Assembly (NCBI GenBank): GCA_050953445.1
Contig: JBMNMS010000002.1
Coordinates: 434,001-498,000, forward strand
Length of the DNA: 64,000 nt
Direction of reading: 5' to 3'
Source: JBMNMS01 sp050953445
GTDB taxonomy: Bacteria > Bacillota > Clostridia > Peptostreptococcales > Anaerovoracaceae
The notes below the pieces were generated by a model. The model ran no database searches. It had not been told where the DNA came from and saw only the letters and a program-made list of their open reading frames with translations. Below, piece by piece: positions 44,880 through 53,814 of this stretch. Position 1 is the stretch's first letter. The number at the start of each line of letters is the position of its first letter. The translations under genes and the position numbers were made by a program.

Positions 44880-45203
44880 TTACCATCCGAAAAGATTAAG
44901 GGTTAATGTACTGATTATAATTAATATCAGGGCAAATAAGCCCCATTTACTCAGCTTCTGCTTATAGATAAAGTATCCTACTATCGGCGTTACTATTGTT
45001 CCGACTGCCCCCCAGGTTGCATATCCTACACCCAGATCGATATCACTTAGACATAACCCGAATAGGTAATAACTTAACGCATAACCGACAATGCAAATAA
45101 TGGTGGGTTTTGGAACAGTCCAGCCTTTTGATTGAACTACAACAGAAGCAGCAACCATTTCAAAGACAATCGATATTGTCAAATATAAATATGCAACTAA
45201 CAT
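44880..45203 (-). CDS. SMR-family transporter, second subunit
   Basis: This is a 107-residue four-helix small multidrug resistance protein. The membrane-embedded glutamate is present in SIVFEMVAAS (residue 15), and the signature YATWGAVGTIVTPIVGYF is in the third helix. It overlaps the first subunit gene by 7 bp, which fits a paired heteromeric SMR. The substrate may be a cationic drug or a guanidinium-type metabolite; the sequence does not decide. Confidence 0.88.
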   Translation of the reverse strand: MLVAYLYLTISIVFEMVAASVVVQSKGWTVPKPTIICIVGYALSYYLFGLCLSDIDLGVGYATWGAVGTIVTPIVGYFIYKQKLSKWGLFALILIIISTLTLNLFGW

Positions 45204-45577
45204 TGTTCTATCCCCTCTGCGGTTGAAATCTCTTCAGGTGGAGTTCCCAGCAAATTAAGAATAAAAACACCCAGTCCCATTGCAAGTATTGAAACCCATC
45301 CAATAATAGTCAGCGGCTGGTTAAAAATCATTACACCCATTACCGCAGTTGCTATTGCTCCCACCCCGGTCCAAGTGGCATATGCTACCGCAAGATTTAT
45401 TAAATGAAGAATTTTTGCAAACAGCCCAAAAGCTATAAAATAACATATAATCAAGGCTAAAGTGAGTTTCTTGTCTGTAAACTGATTGCTGGCCAGAAGA
45501 AATGCTGAACCAAGCAATTCAAATATGATTGAAACCCCTAAAATAAGATACGCAACAGGTTTTGATACATTAAACAT
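45197..45577 (-). CDS. SMR-family transporter, first subunit
   Basis: This is a 126-residue SMR protein with the helix 1 glutamate (SIIFELLGSAFL), YATWTGVGAIATAVMGVMIF in helix 3 and a longer acidic C-terminal tail (TPPEEISTAEGIEQC) than its partner. Unequal partners are common in paired SMR systems such as EbrAB or YkkCD. AAGGAAGGATAA precedes the ATG. It is transcribed from a MerR-type promoter and lies downstream of the MerR gene. Confidence 0.88.
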   Translation of the reverse strand: MFNVSKPVAYLILGVSIIFELLGSAFLLASNQFTDKKLTLALIICYFIAFGLFAKILHLINLAVAYATWTGVGAIATAVMGVMIFNQPLTIIGWVSILAMGLGVFILNLLGTPPEEISTAEGIEQC

Positions 45578-45612
45578 TTGTTTATCCTTCCTTATTTTTA
45601 TTTTACAATCAG

Positions 45613-45643
45613 ATTTTAAATCTTGTCATTATGTGAAGGTCAA
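45613..45643 (-). promoter_or_regulatory. MerR-type promoter with 19-bp spacer for the SMR pair
   Basis: On the minus strand TTGACC (plus 45638-45643) and TAAAAT (plus 45613-45618) are separated by 19 bp, the over-long spacing that MerR activators correct by twisting DNA. The spacer holds an imperfect dyad CTTCACA-TAA-TGACAAG (5 of 7 arm positions pair) centred between the hexamers. Confidence 0.65.
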
Positions 45644-45731
45644 TACCATAAAACGAAAAATTATTAGTAAATCAAGCCTGTCTTATAGTAATTTGTTCCG
45701 GATTACGATGTCTGAAATGTAAATAATGATC

Positions 45732-45769
45732 AAAAAAACGCAGTGAAAAGCCAAAGCATTACACTGCGT
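45732..45769 (-). terminator. Rho-independent terminator after the merR gene
   Basis: ACGCAGTG and CACTGCGT pair perfectly around a 16-base loop, followed on the minus strand by seven Ts. It separates the MerR regulator gene from the SMR promoter. Confidence 0.85.
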
Positions 45770-45793
45770 CAAAGTTTGTTTTTTTATATTAAG

Positions 45794-46669
45794 TTACCTC
45801 CAACTTTCAGCTAATTTAACAAAAGTGGTGTCCTCTTCAAGGGGCAGAATTAGTTCTGTTACATAATCAGATGTCCGATAGGTAGAATATACATCCAGAA
45901 CATGGCGTTCAATAGTATCTCCTCTAAGGCAGAGTTTGTTTTCCGATGTCCATTTAAGAAGCTTTTCATATGTCGTATATATATCATTAAGATCACCTAT
46001 ATGATAAGCACACGCGGCATTAAATCCACCAAAATTAACAGTATTTTCAAGCCTTGTGGAATTCCCAAAGAGAACCTGAATAAGTCGCTGCTTCGTATAT
46101 CTTTCGTGCATTCTCTCATCAATTGAATCGTAATGATATGTAAATGCGCCACCCACATCTATCATATTATGACCATCCTCTTTCGATTTGGTAAAATACT
46201 CCGTTTCGATTGATGCAAAAGCTGGAATATCATCAGGCAGGCACTCTCTTTCATAGAAAAAGTATCTGTCTTCCGGAATAAATTTTATTACAGGTGCAAA
46301 TGCCGGATGCCTGAGAGTCTCCCTCCCCTCAATCAATAGAGAACACCAGCGTTTTAGGCTGTTAAGTCTCTGTTTGTAATAACCAAGTTCCTTTTCAGTC
46401 TCTTCAATCTTTTTAATGAATAGATCACGATAACTGTCAATTTCACAATGTATGCCTTCTTTAATTTCATCAAGCGAGAAGCCACCATCTATGAGGTATC
46501 TTATGGTCTGAACCAGATTCATAGTCTCAATAGAATAATACCGGTATCCTGTATCTGCAATCTTATCGGGCCGAATCAACCCCATCTTTTCATAGTGTCT
46601 GAGCATTCTTGGTGTCACCGCACATAATTTACTTACTTGTCCGATTGAAAAAAGCTTTTGTTCATTCAT
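45794..46669 (-). CDS. MerR family activator with effector-binding domain (BltR/BmrR-like)
   Basis: This is a 291-residue regulator. The N-terminal MerR winged helix reads FSIGQVSKLCAVTPRMLRHYEKMGLI with RYYS in the wing, a coiled coil follows (about residues 80-120), and the C-terminal part is a GyrI-like drug-binding fold, as in BmrR. The ATG at 46669 is preferred; a GTG three codons upstream is possible and neither has a strong binding site. The downstream SMR pair with its 19-bp-spacer promoter is the likely target. Confidence 0.88.
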   Translation of the reverse strand: MNEQKLFSIGQVSKLCAVTPRMLRHYEKMGLIRPDKIADTGYRYYSIETMNLVQTIRYLIDGGFSLDEIKEGIHCEIDSYRDLFIKKIEETEKELGYYKQRLNSLKRWCSLLIEGRETLRHPAFAPVIKFIPEDRYFFYERECLPDDIPAFASIETEYFTKSKEDGHNMIDVGGAFTYHYDSIDERMHERYTKQRLIQVLFGNSTRLENTVNFGGFNAACAYHIGDLNDIYTTYEKLLKWTSENKLCLRGDTIERHVLDVYSTYRTSDYVTELILPLEEDTTFVKLAESWR

Positions 46670-46897
46670 AGTATTCACTTACGCCCCGATTATCCTCCTT
46701 TGAGAGTGATTGGCCTGTTTCCTTTCAACTGTTATTCAATCATTCTTTGTCTTACTTGTAAATTTATCATCCATCTTCATGGCTAAATAGCCGCTGTCAT
46801 TTATATTTTACCTGTTTTTCTTCTTTCAGTCCACGTTTCACTATCAATGCCACGCAATCCGCATATCTTAAATACGAAAACATGTGACGATAAGTAG
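46670..46897. other. Intergenic stretch without a convincing gene
   Basis: This carries the upstream region of the merR gene and AT-rich sequence. A 28-codon frame on the minus strand around 46804-46890 has no binding site and is probably chance or decayed sequence. The stretch ends where a recombinase remnant begins. Confidence 0.4.
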
Positions 46898-47026
46898 GAG
46901 GAGCAGCCCACTGCCCTGATAGAATACATTGAGCAACTTATCAGACGATTGTTTGAAAAGGTTATGATTTACGAGGGAAAGTTCGCTGTTGGGCTTAAGT
47001 GTTTGAATATGGATATGAAAGAATAA
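46898..47026 (+). pseudogene. C-terminal remnant of a large serine recombinase
   Basis: A 42-codon frame without a start, preceded directly by a stop codon, encodes TALIEYIEQLIRRLFEKVMIYEGKF and ends NMDMKE. This pattern (E-Q-L-I-R-R-L-x-E-K-V-x-x-Y-E-x-K) resembles the very C-terminus of transposon-type serine recombinases. The rest of the gene is missing. It marks a former mobile element next to the accessory region. Confidence 0.55.
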
Positions 47027-47080
47027 GGATAAAAACCGAACAAGACACTCTACTATTTTAACGCAGGTGCCCTGTTTTTT

Positions 47081-47860
47081 TTATAGCCCAAGTATCTGTT
47101 TTTTCTTCATTTCAAATTCCTCTTGAGTAATCACCCCATTATCAAGAAGTTGCTTGAATTTCAGTATTTCATCTGCCTCACTCGTACCCGGTTTAGAATC
47201 CGTTACACCTTGATCCTGCTCCGAAGATTCACTACACATTAATTGTAGTATCGACAAGCATTCCTGCGCTAATTTAAAATTCGTCTTGTAAACAAAGCTA
47301 CTTTTCTTGGTTGATGCTTTAATAAAATCAATATATGTAGTAGGGGTCCCTATACTATTTAATGTAATTTTAATTTTCAGGCTATCGCAAATAGCCTTGC
47401 TTTTCTTGCCACCGGTAACACCGCCAACTACTGCTCCAACGCCACCAAAGAGAATTCCGCCAGCCAAGGCTCTTCCCAATCCGCCTTTCGCAATAGATGA
47501 CCCATCTTCTAACAGCTCAAAATCGATAATATCAGTGAAGTTATAAATGTTAGGGTGTTTTTTACCACCTAAAAGACCATCCGGAATAAGCCATTGCTTT
47601 TCTTTTTCATCAATCTCCAAAAAAGTACCTACCTTTTTTGTCGCAACAAAGGTTTTTAGCGCATTGGCACTTTTCTTTTTTTCCTGCAAAGCGGCCTGTA
47701 CCTGCGATGCGGTCATTGTTCTAATAGGAGTCACCGCTGTAAAACCACATTTTTTAAAACACTCGGGACATATCCACTCTTTATTTGCAATTTGAAATCT
47801 ATGTAATCCAACTTGCTTGTTGCAAATTGCACATTCCGCTTTTAAATCGAAGAATCCCAT
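47081..47860 (-). CDS. DUF4428-type zinc-ribbon and SHOCT-domain protein
   Basis: This is a 259-residue protein. The N-terminal zinc ribbon (CAICNKQVG to CPECFKKCG, residues about 7-35) is of the DUF4428 type; a middle beta-rich, Gly-rich segment with GRALAGGILFGGVGAVVGGVTGGKK follows, and the last 30 residues are a SHOCT domain (FKQLLDNGVITQEEFEMKKKQILG). The ATG at 47860 has AAGGGGAAATAAG upstream; the frame upstream of it has no site. Such proteins are found on phages and in defence-related contexts, but function is unknown. Confidence 0.78.
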   Translation of the reverse strand: MGFFDLKAECAICNKQVGLHRFQIANKEWICPECFKKCGFTAVTPIRTMTASQVQAALQEKKKSANALKTFVATKKVGTFLEIDEKEKQWLIPDGLLGGKKHPNIYNFTDIIDFELLEDGSSIAKGGLGRALAGGILFGGVGAVVGGVTGGKKSKAICDSLKIKITLNSIGTPTTYIDFIKASTKKSSFVYKTNFKLAQECLSILQLMCSESSEQDQGVTDSKPGTSEADEILKFKQLLDNGVITQEEFEMKKKQILGL

Positions 47861-48132
47861 CTTATTTCCCCTTCCGCCCGTATATATTACGTAAATTATA
47901 CCATATAACTGACAAAATACTATTTTTTTGTTGGTATATCTAACCTGTGTAATTGCTAAAATAGAATTAACAGATTCCATTAAATAAGAATGAACAGTAT
48001 TTCCCATGAACTTCCTTTCCAGCATGATAGAATTGGAAAATAAGAGTCAATGTGAAGGGGAGTAAATGGGGCTTGCGGAAAGGCGGAATATGTATTCGGA
48101 AATAATTCACTTAAAGGATTTAGGCTTGAATT

Positions 48133-49179
48133 TTATATTAACCAGTTTCTAATTAGCGGTATTTTATTAAGAAGAAGAAATGTACAATAGGATAGCGCCA
48201 GATTTAGGAATGAGATTAGCGGTATCAATAGTAGGTTGATAAAACCGTTGACGGAAATACCCAAAAAACCAAAAAAGTAAATCCAGAAAACATGTACTAA
48301 ATAAATGCAAAACGAAGCCTTTGATAACTTGGTAATAACTATCGTGGCTTTCTCACCAATCTTACTTTTGAGGTTATAACACAGGCAGAAAAGACCAGTA
48401 GCTAACAATGCTACCCCTACAGACATGCCTTCCAGAAAGTTTTGATACAGTGTCTCTGTCCGTACAGACATAAAGATTGTTCCTCCATACACACCAAGAA
48501 ACCCTATCATCAAAAATAGAATGCTCCGCTTTAACGAAATATAATTTTTGCTTAAATAATACCCCAAAAGCCCATACCCAATAGCTGCATATGTCATATT
48601 TATCATCCATTGCACAGGAATGCCGGTCAATGATGTAAAGGGCCAGAATGGTTTGATGGTAGGATATACAATGCCCAGCAGAAACCACACTGCCAACGCA
48701 TACTTCAATTCCTTTTTGGTGGCATGTTTTGTAATAATTCGGGTAACAGGCAAAAAAACATATACAACTACCAAAATCTGCAGGAAATAGAGATGGAACT
48801 CCTGGTTGAAGAGTATCACTTCTTTGAAGGCAAAAAGGATATCATGTAGGGAGTGCTTTCCGGCAACAATAAGATGATATACTTTGTATCCCAATGCCCA
48901 TATAAACATTGAAAGCACAATTTTAAGCAGGTTCTTTTTGTACAAGCGACTTATCGTTAGTTCCTTTTTGGGATTCAATAGCAGAGCCCCACTGCACATA
49001 AAAAAAACAGGAACACTCGCCCTCATGATACTTCCCCAAAAAACAGATGAAAGCCAATTGAATGATAGTATTGGATTTTGGTAACCTTCACTGCATGTAT
49101 GTATGATAATAACACCGATAATTGCTATTGTTTTTAGAAAATCAATACCAATATCCCTCACTGATTTTGATGTATACAT
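48133..49179 (-). CDS. Membrane acyltransferase, AT3 family
   Basis: This is a 348-residue integral membrane protein with about ten helices. It begins with the acyltransferase 3 signature (DIGIDFLKTIAIIGVIIIHTCSE, containing the catalytic His) followed by ASVPVFFMCSGALLL. The family transfers acyl groups (often acetyl or succinyl) onto exopolysaccharide or other envelope glycans. It stands alone, with no glycan gene nearby. No strong promoter was identified between it and the IS element. Confidence 0.83.
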   Translation of the reverse strand: MYTSKSVRDIGIDFLKTIAIIGVIIIHTCSEGYQNPILSFNWLSSVFWGSIMRASVPVFFMCSGALLLNPKKELTISRLYKKNLLKIVLSMFIWALGYKVYHLIVAGKHSLHDILFAFKEVILFNQEFHLYFLQILVVVYVFLPVTRIITKHATKKELKYALAVWFLLGIVYPTIKPFWPFTSLTGIPVQWMINMTYAAIGYGLLGYYLSKNYISLKRSILFLMIGFLGVYGGTIFMSVRTETLYQNFLEGMSVGVALLATGLFCLCYNLKSKIGEKATIVITKLSKASFCIYLVHVFWIYFFGFLGISVNGFINLLLIPLISFLNLALSYCTFLLLNKIPLIRNWLI

Positions 49180-49299
49180 TGGTTATTATACCTGCTTTAC
49201 ATATTATGGACTTATTGTAGCATTATTGTATCATGGATGCAATGTATAATGCTCCCATAGGATGAGACACAAAATAAAAAAGTAAGTTATAACGTAAAC

Positions 49300-49624
49300 A
49301 TGAACAAGAGAAATCACTATTCAGCAGAATACAAGACCAAAGTGGTGCTGGAGATTCTCTCAGAAGTATACACTGTCAACGAAATTGCTGCCAAGCATGA
49401 AATAAGCCCGGTTGTGTTAGCTGGTTGGAAGAAAGAATTCCTGAAAAAAGCCCCTAAAAGTCTTTAAGAAAGGGACTTCAGCTACCGAAAAGGAATTGAA
49501 GGCTAGCAATCAGCGTGTTGCCGAATTGGAGCTCAAAGTAGGCCAGCTTACCTATGAGGTGGACTGGATGAAAAAGAAATCTGAGCAAATCCTCGGACCC
49601 GATTGGCAGAAGAAATCTCGTTGA
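49300..49624 (+). pseudogene. IS3 OrfA, frameshifted
   Basis: This is the transposase helix-turn-helix protein of the IS. The frame starts NKRNHYSAEYKTKVVLEIL, with a helix-turn-helix (TVNEIAAKHEISPVVLAGW), and stops at 49465-49467. Shifting by one base in the A run at 49456-49459 restores the expected leucine-zipper continuation (TEKELKASNQRVAELELKVGQL). One extra A therefore breaks orfA. This is upstream of the usual OrfA/OrfB slippage zone, so it is probably a lesion. Confidence 0.75.
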
Positions 49625-49664
49625 TTTTGGTAATCAGCAAATCAATATAAGCAGGCAGGCGGAA

Positions 49665-50450
49665 TTGCTTTCAGTTAACAGGTCAAGCCTGTACAGGGAT
49701 CCGCCCAAAGAGAAATCCATTTCAGAAGAGGATTTATCTATAATGCGAAGAATTGATGAAATACACACAGCCCACCCAACTTGGGGATACCGTACAATTA
49801 CTAAGATCATTAGGAGAGACGATAACATCTTGGTCAATCGCAAGAAGATCCGCAGAATGATGAGGGATATGGGAATATACACCATATATCCAAAGCCCAA
49901 CCTGAGCAAGAGATACCATGCGCAATACATCCGTCCCTACCTGCTTCGGAATCTTGATATAACGCATCCTGACCAGGTGTGGGGAGTTGATATTACATAT
50001 ATTCGTATGAAAAGAGGATTCCTCTATTTGTTCGTAATAATTGACTGGTATAGCCGCCGCATCATAGACTATGAGCTATCAACTACATTGGAAAAAGAGT
50101 TCGTCCTAAGCTGCTTAAAAAGAGCTTTTGCGACGAGAAAGCCTGAAATTATAAATAGCGACCAAGGAGGCCATTTTACAAATCCGGAATATATAAATCC
50201 TTTAGAGGAAATGGGGATTAAAATCTCCATGGATGGCAAAGGCCAAGCCCTAGATAATGTGAGAACAGAGAGGTTCTTCAGGACGCTGAAGTACGATCTG
50301 ATATATATAAATGAGTTTGACTCACCGCATGAGTTGCGTAGGTCACTCAACCAATACATGAACGAATACAATACCTATAGGCCCCACTCATCCATAGATG
50401 GGTGCTGTCCTGATGAAGCATACTATGAGGATTTATGGGTGGTGGCATGA
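49665..50450 (+). CDS. IS3-family transposase OrfB (DDE integrase)
   Basis: This is the catalytic transposase part. The frame is open from before 49620 (I-S-R-Q-A-E-L-L-S-V-N-R-S-S-L-Y-R), so the given start is only the first TTG; in this family OrfB is usually made as an OrfAB fusion by frameshifting. The catalytic triad is visible as VDITYI, NSDQGGHFT and NVRTERFFRTLK. Length and order are normal. With orfA broken the element is probably not autonomous. Confidence 0.85.
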   Translation: MLSVNRSSLYRDPPKEKSISEEDLSIMRRIDEIHTAHPTWGYRTITKIIRRDDNILVNRKKIRRMMRDMGIYTIYPKPNLSKRYHAQYIRPYLLRNLDITHPDQVWGVDITYIRMKRGFLYLFVIIDWYSRRIIDYELSTTLEKEFVLSCLKRAFATRKPEIINSDQGGHFTNPEYINPLEEMGIKISMDGKGQALDNVRTERFFRTLKYDLIYINEFDSPHELRRSLNQYMNEYNTYRPHSSIDGCCPDEAYYEDLWVVA

Positions 50451-50627
50451 GAATCAAAAAGAGAAAGGAAGAAACTTATTTTTCCCCCAATCGTGTCTTG
50501 ACAACAGGGAGCATTATAGTGCTCCATTGATAGCAACTCCTTTCATCTCCTTTCTGCTTGTTCACAAAAAGGATATATGTTTTTAGGGGGTGTTTCAATG
50601 GAGTTTCTATTTCCACTGTGGGAATTC

Positions 50628-50798
50628 TTATCTTCCGCTCTGTGGTAATTCTATTTTACCAAACATATCATCTACCAAATAAGAGTACTCTCCAAAAGCT
50701 TCTATATTATCATTTAAGTATATTTCTATATTATTAATTAGATCTTCTAGACATTGCTCTTCAACTGCTAAGTTGATTAAAAAATACTCCATCGGCAT
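50628..50798 (-). CDS. Small acidic protein after hsdR
   Basis: This is a 56-residue acidic protein, rich in Glu, Asp and Asn (NLAVEEQCLEDLINNIEIY), with no membrane segment. GGGGGTGAG lies 6 bp upstream of the ATG at 50798. It is on the same strand as hsdR, 82 bp after it, so it may be the last gene of the R-M operon. No family recognised. It could also be a decayed gene next to the IS. Confidence 0.45.
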   Translation of the reverse strand: MPMEYFLINLAVEEQCLEDLINNIEIYLNDNIEAFGEYSYLVDDMFGKIELPQSGR

Positions 50799-50880
50799 CT
50801 CACCCCCAGAAAACAAAATTAATTAGGTTCATTGTAATATTGGGAAGGTAGACTACGCTTTTAGTAATCTACCTTGATTT

Positions 50881-53790
50881 TTAATAATACTCTTCGATAT
50901 ATTTATAAGCTTTATCAAAAACTTCTTTGTCCTTAATCTTGTACTTTACCCATACAACACTACGCAGAGCCTTCTTAACCTCTTGTTTTCCAGCAGAAGT
51001 GTTTTGCCAACCATCAAATCTGACTATTTTGACAATGTTGTCTATATCATTTACAACTCTCTCGACTATAATAGGTGTTGTTTTATTTTTTATCCCGTTA
51101 AAAAGTTCTGTTAAAGCCGCCTTTCCTTTATCTACTTCTTCTTCAGGCACCACATCTTTTTCAGCCGATGCGGCTTCTTTTGCAAGATCTAGCAGGTACT
51201 TAAGGAATTCTATACTGTTTATCAGGCCTTGTTCATGTTGTTCTCTAAGCCTTTCTAGTTTCTCGCCTAAGGCTATATATTTTCTGTCTTTTGAATGTTT
51301 TTGGATTTTTGCCACTAAGTCAATTTCTATCTTACGGGCAGCAGTTCTAGCATCATTGTATTTTTCTATGAAGCTATCTATCATATCTGGATCCAGCTCC
51401 AGTATTTCCTCGTCATCTTTAACACCTGAAACGTAGATGTTATCGTGAATTAAATCTATGGTTTTTTTGCCTAAAGCAGACCAAATTAATCCACCACTAC
51501 CATCTGTAGGTTTTACTGATTCATAAACTTTTGATAACCACCTGTAATCTGATTTAAAAGGATTTAAGAAATTGTCTGGGGACAAAGCATCCCAAGCCCT
51601 ATTCAAAACTCTAAAATCTGCAGCAAAGGCATCTTTCTCTTTGCTGGTTGGAAGGCATTCTTGTGCTGCCATTAGACCTTCCCAGCCTTCTATAGTTCTG
51701 TCTACCCCCATAAAATAACTTAAGCATTTTCTCATAATAGCAGGGAGTTTTTTCTTAACTTCTTCTATGTTAGTGATTACTTTTTTCATGGTTGAATCGT
51801 CAAAATTTAAAGCCCTGGCTACATTATCAAAGATTCCAATATAATCGACTATTAAACCATGAGATTTATCCTGACCATAGGTTCTGTTAGTTCTACAAAT
51901 TGCTTGAAGCAGGGTGTGATCCTTCATGGGTTTGTCTAGATACATGGCCTGAAGTATAGGAGCATCAAAACCAGTTAATAATTTTGATGTTACTATTATA
52001 ATTTTTAGAGAACTATCTTTCTCTCTAAATGTATCTAATAACTTAGCTTCTTCTTCTCTACTTCTTCTGTATTGCTTGTACTTATCTTCTTTATCATTGT
52101 TTGTATCCATAACTATATCAGTTGCTTCAGGCCCTAATAACCTGTCCAGTTGTTCTTTATAAAGAAGACAACATTCTCTGTCATAACATACGACCTGCCC
52201 TTTAAAACCATTAGGTTCTATCTTGGTCTGGAAATGGTTAGCTATATGTTCACAAACCTTTCTTATTCTTTCTGGAGCTTTCATTATAGATTCTACTTTA
52301 ACCCTACTTGATAATTCAGCTTTTTCATCATCAGATAAAGATGTTGTCAAAGCATCAAATTCCTGATCTATAGCCTCTTTATCTACGTGGAGCTCTACAG
52401 GAACAGGTTCAAAGTGCAGTGGGAGAGTGGCTTTGTCTCTAATAGAATCTGAAAAAGAATATCTACTTAGATAACCACTTTCGTCTTCAATAGCTCCAAA
52501 TGCTATAAATGTATTTCTGTCAATTCTATTAATAGGAGTACCTGTCAAACCAAAGAAGAATGCATTAGGAAGGGCCATTCTCATTTTTTCGCCAAGATTA
52601 CCTTCTTGAGTTCTATGGGCCTCATCGACCATCACTATAATATTTTCCCTGTCATTTAGAACACTTTCCACTTCTCCAAATTTGAAAATAGTAGTGATTA
52701 AAATCTTTCTCGTATCTCCTAGGAAAAAATCAATTAATTCCTCTTTGCTTCCTGCACTGGCAAGGTTGGGTATATCTGTAGCATTAAAATCACGAGTAAT
52801 TTGTGTTTCCAAATCAATCCTATCATCCACTATTACAACTGTAGGATTATTTAACTCTGGTGTCATTCTCAGCTTCTGTGCAGCAAAGACCATTAATAAA
52901 GACTTACCAGAACCTTGGAAGTGCCAGATTAAACCTTTCTTGGGATAGCCATTCTTAACACGTTCAACTATTTTATTTGCACCTTCATATTGTTGATATC
53001 GACAAATTATTTTTATCTTTCTATACTTTTTATCTGTTGAAAACAGGGTGAAGAATTGCATGATGTCTATTACTTTATGTGGTTGGATCATATCTGCCAC
53101 ACTTCTTTGAACATCCACCAAGTTTCCTTCTGTTTTTTCCTCTTCAGTGTGCCAAGGTCCCCACATTGTAACGGGAGCCTTGACCGCACCATATCTGTAA
53201 CTTTTACCTTCTGAAGCAAAATTGAATACATTAGTCACAAACATTTGAGGTATGCTATTTTCATAAGCAAGAATATCTTCAGCACCATCCAACCATGTTA
53301 TAGCATTTCTAACAGGAGTTTTCATTTCTCCTATAGCTATTGGAAAGCCATTTATTAGTAGTACAATATCCAGCCTTTTTCCACCTTCTTCTTGGGGATA
53401 GACCCATTGGTTTGTTACCACAAAATCGTTCTTTAATGCTTCTTCATCCGTTCCTGTAGCAAAGAACTTTATTGGAATCATCCTTCCTTCCTTACCAAAG
53501 GGAAAAGAATTTTCCTCAAAAACTAATTTTTTAAAGGTTTCATTTTGAGTAATTAGATTGTGTGATTGGGCCGACAAAATCAAAGTTCTTAGTTTGTAAA
53601 TTACCTCATCTGCTCTGGAGGGCTCTTCTGCAATTTCAGGATTGAATTTAATTAGAGCCTCTTTAACAAAAGGTTCAACCATAACATCAGAATGCTGGCG
53701 AGGTAAGTCTCCTGCTTCTACATACTTCCAACCGTTATTAACAAGGGTCTTAATTATCATTTCCTCTACAGTGTTTTCTTCATTAAACAT
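50881..53790 (-). CDS. hsdR: Type I restriction enzyme R subunit
   Basis: HsdR is the DNA-translocating nuclease subunit. The 969-residue protein has the PD-(D/E)XK nuclease core (D141, then E155 and K157 in IGEMK), the helicase P-loop GSGKS at 293-297, DEAH at 389-392, a GLTGTP motif III and the later helicase block QAICRTNRTYG (motif VI). A C-terminal helical part contacts the methylase. AAAGGAG precedes the ATG. It is downstream of hsdS by 24 bp. Confidence 0.95.
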   Translation of the reverse strand: MFNEENTVEEMIIKTLVNNGWKYVEAGDLPRQHSDVMVEPFVKEALIKFNPEIAEEPSRADEVIYKLRTLILSAQSHNLITQNETFKKLVFEENSFPFGKEGRMIPIKFFATGTDEEALKNDFVVTNQWVYPQEEGGKRLDIVLLINGFPIAIGEMKTPVRNAITWLDGAEDILAYENSIPQMFVTNVFNFASEGKSYRYGAVKAPVTMWGPWHTEEEKTEGNLVDVQRSVADMIQPHKVIDIMQFFTLFSTDKKYRKIKIICRYQQYEGANKIVERVKNGYPKKGLIWHFQGSGKSLLMVFAAQKLRMTPELNNPTVVIVDDRIDLETQITRDFNATDIPNLASAGSKEELIDFFLGDTRKILITTIFKFGEVESVLNDRENIIVMVDEAHRTQEGNLGEKMRMALPNAFFFGLTGTPINRIDRNTFIAFGAIEDESGYLSRYSFSDSIRDKATLPLHFEPVPVELHVDKEAIDQEFDALTTSLSDDEKAELSSRVKVESIMKAPERIRKVCEHIANHFQTKIEPNGFKGQVVCYDRECCLLYKEQLDRLLGPEATDIVMDTNNDKEDKYKQYRRSREEEAKLLDTFREKDSSLKIIIVTSKLLTGFDAPILQAMYLDKPMKDHTLLQAICRTNRTYGQDKSHGLIVDYIGIFDNVARALNFDDSTMKKVITNIEEVKKKLPAIMRKCLSYFMGVDRTIEGWEGLMAAQECLPTSKEKDAFAADFRVLNRAWDALSPDNFLNPFKSDYRWLSKVYESVKPTDGSGGLIWSALGKKTIDLIHDNIYVSGVKDDEEILELDPDMIDSFIEKYNDARTAARKIEIDLVAKIQKHSKDRKYIALGEKLERLREQHEQGLINSIEFLKYLLDLAKEAASAEKDVVPEEEVDKGKAALTELFNGIKNKTTPIIVERVVNDIDNIVKIVRFDGWQNTSAGKQEVKKALRSVVWVKYKIKDKEVFDKAYKYIEEYY

Positions 53791-53814
53791 ATAACCACTC
53801 CTTTCAGGTAGCTG

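Larger units (their letters stand above)
49245..50518 (+). mobile_element. IS3-family insertion sequence with imperfect terminal repeats
   Basis: This is an IS of about 1.27 kb. Its ends share TATAATGCTCCC inverted (49245-49256 against 50507-50518) and, further in, AGACAC and TAAGTT at matching distances. The element proper may begin at TGCTCCC (49250) following the TG...CA rule. No clear target duplication is seen. It carries an orfA with an internal frameshift and an intact-looking DDE orfB, and lies between the acyltransferase gene and the type I R-M operon. Confidence 0.75.

Noticed and set aside
46804..46890. 28-codon minus-strand frame near the recombinase remnant
   Set aside because: Too short, no binding site, no recognisable family.
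49300..49624. OrfA break as normal programmed frameshifting
   Set aside because: In this family slippage occurs near the end of orfA; this break is in the first half, before the leucine zipper, so a lesion is likelier.
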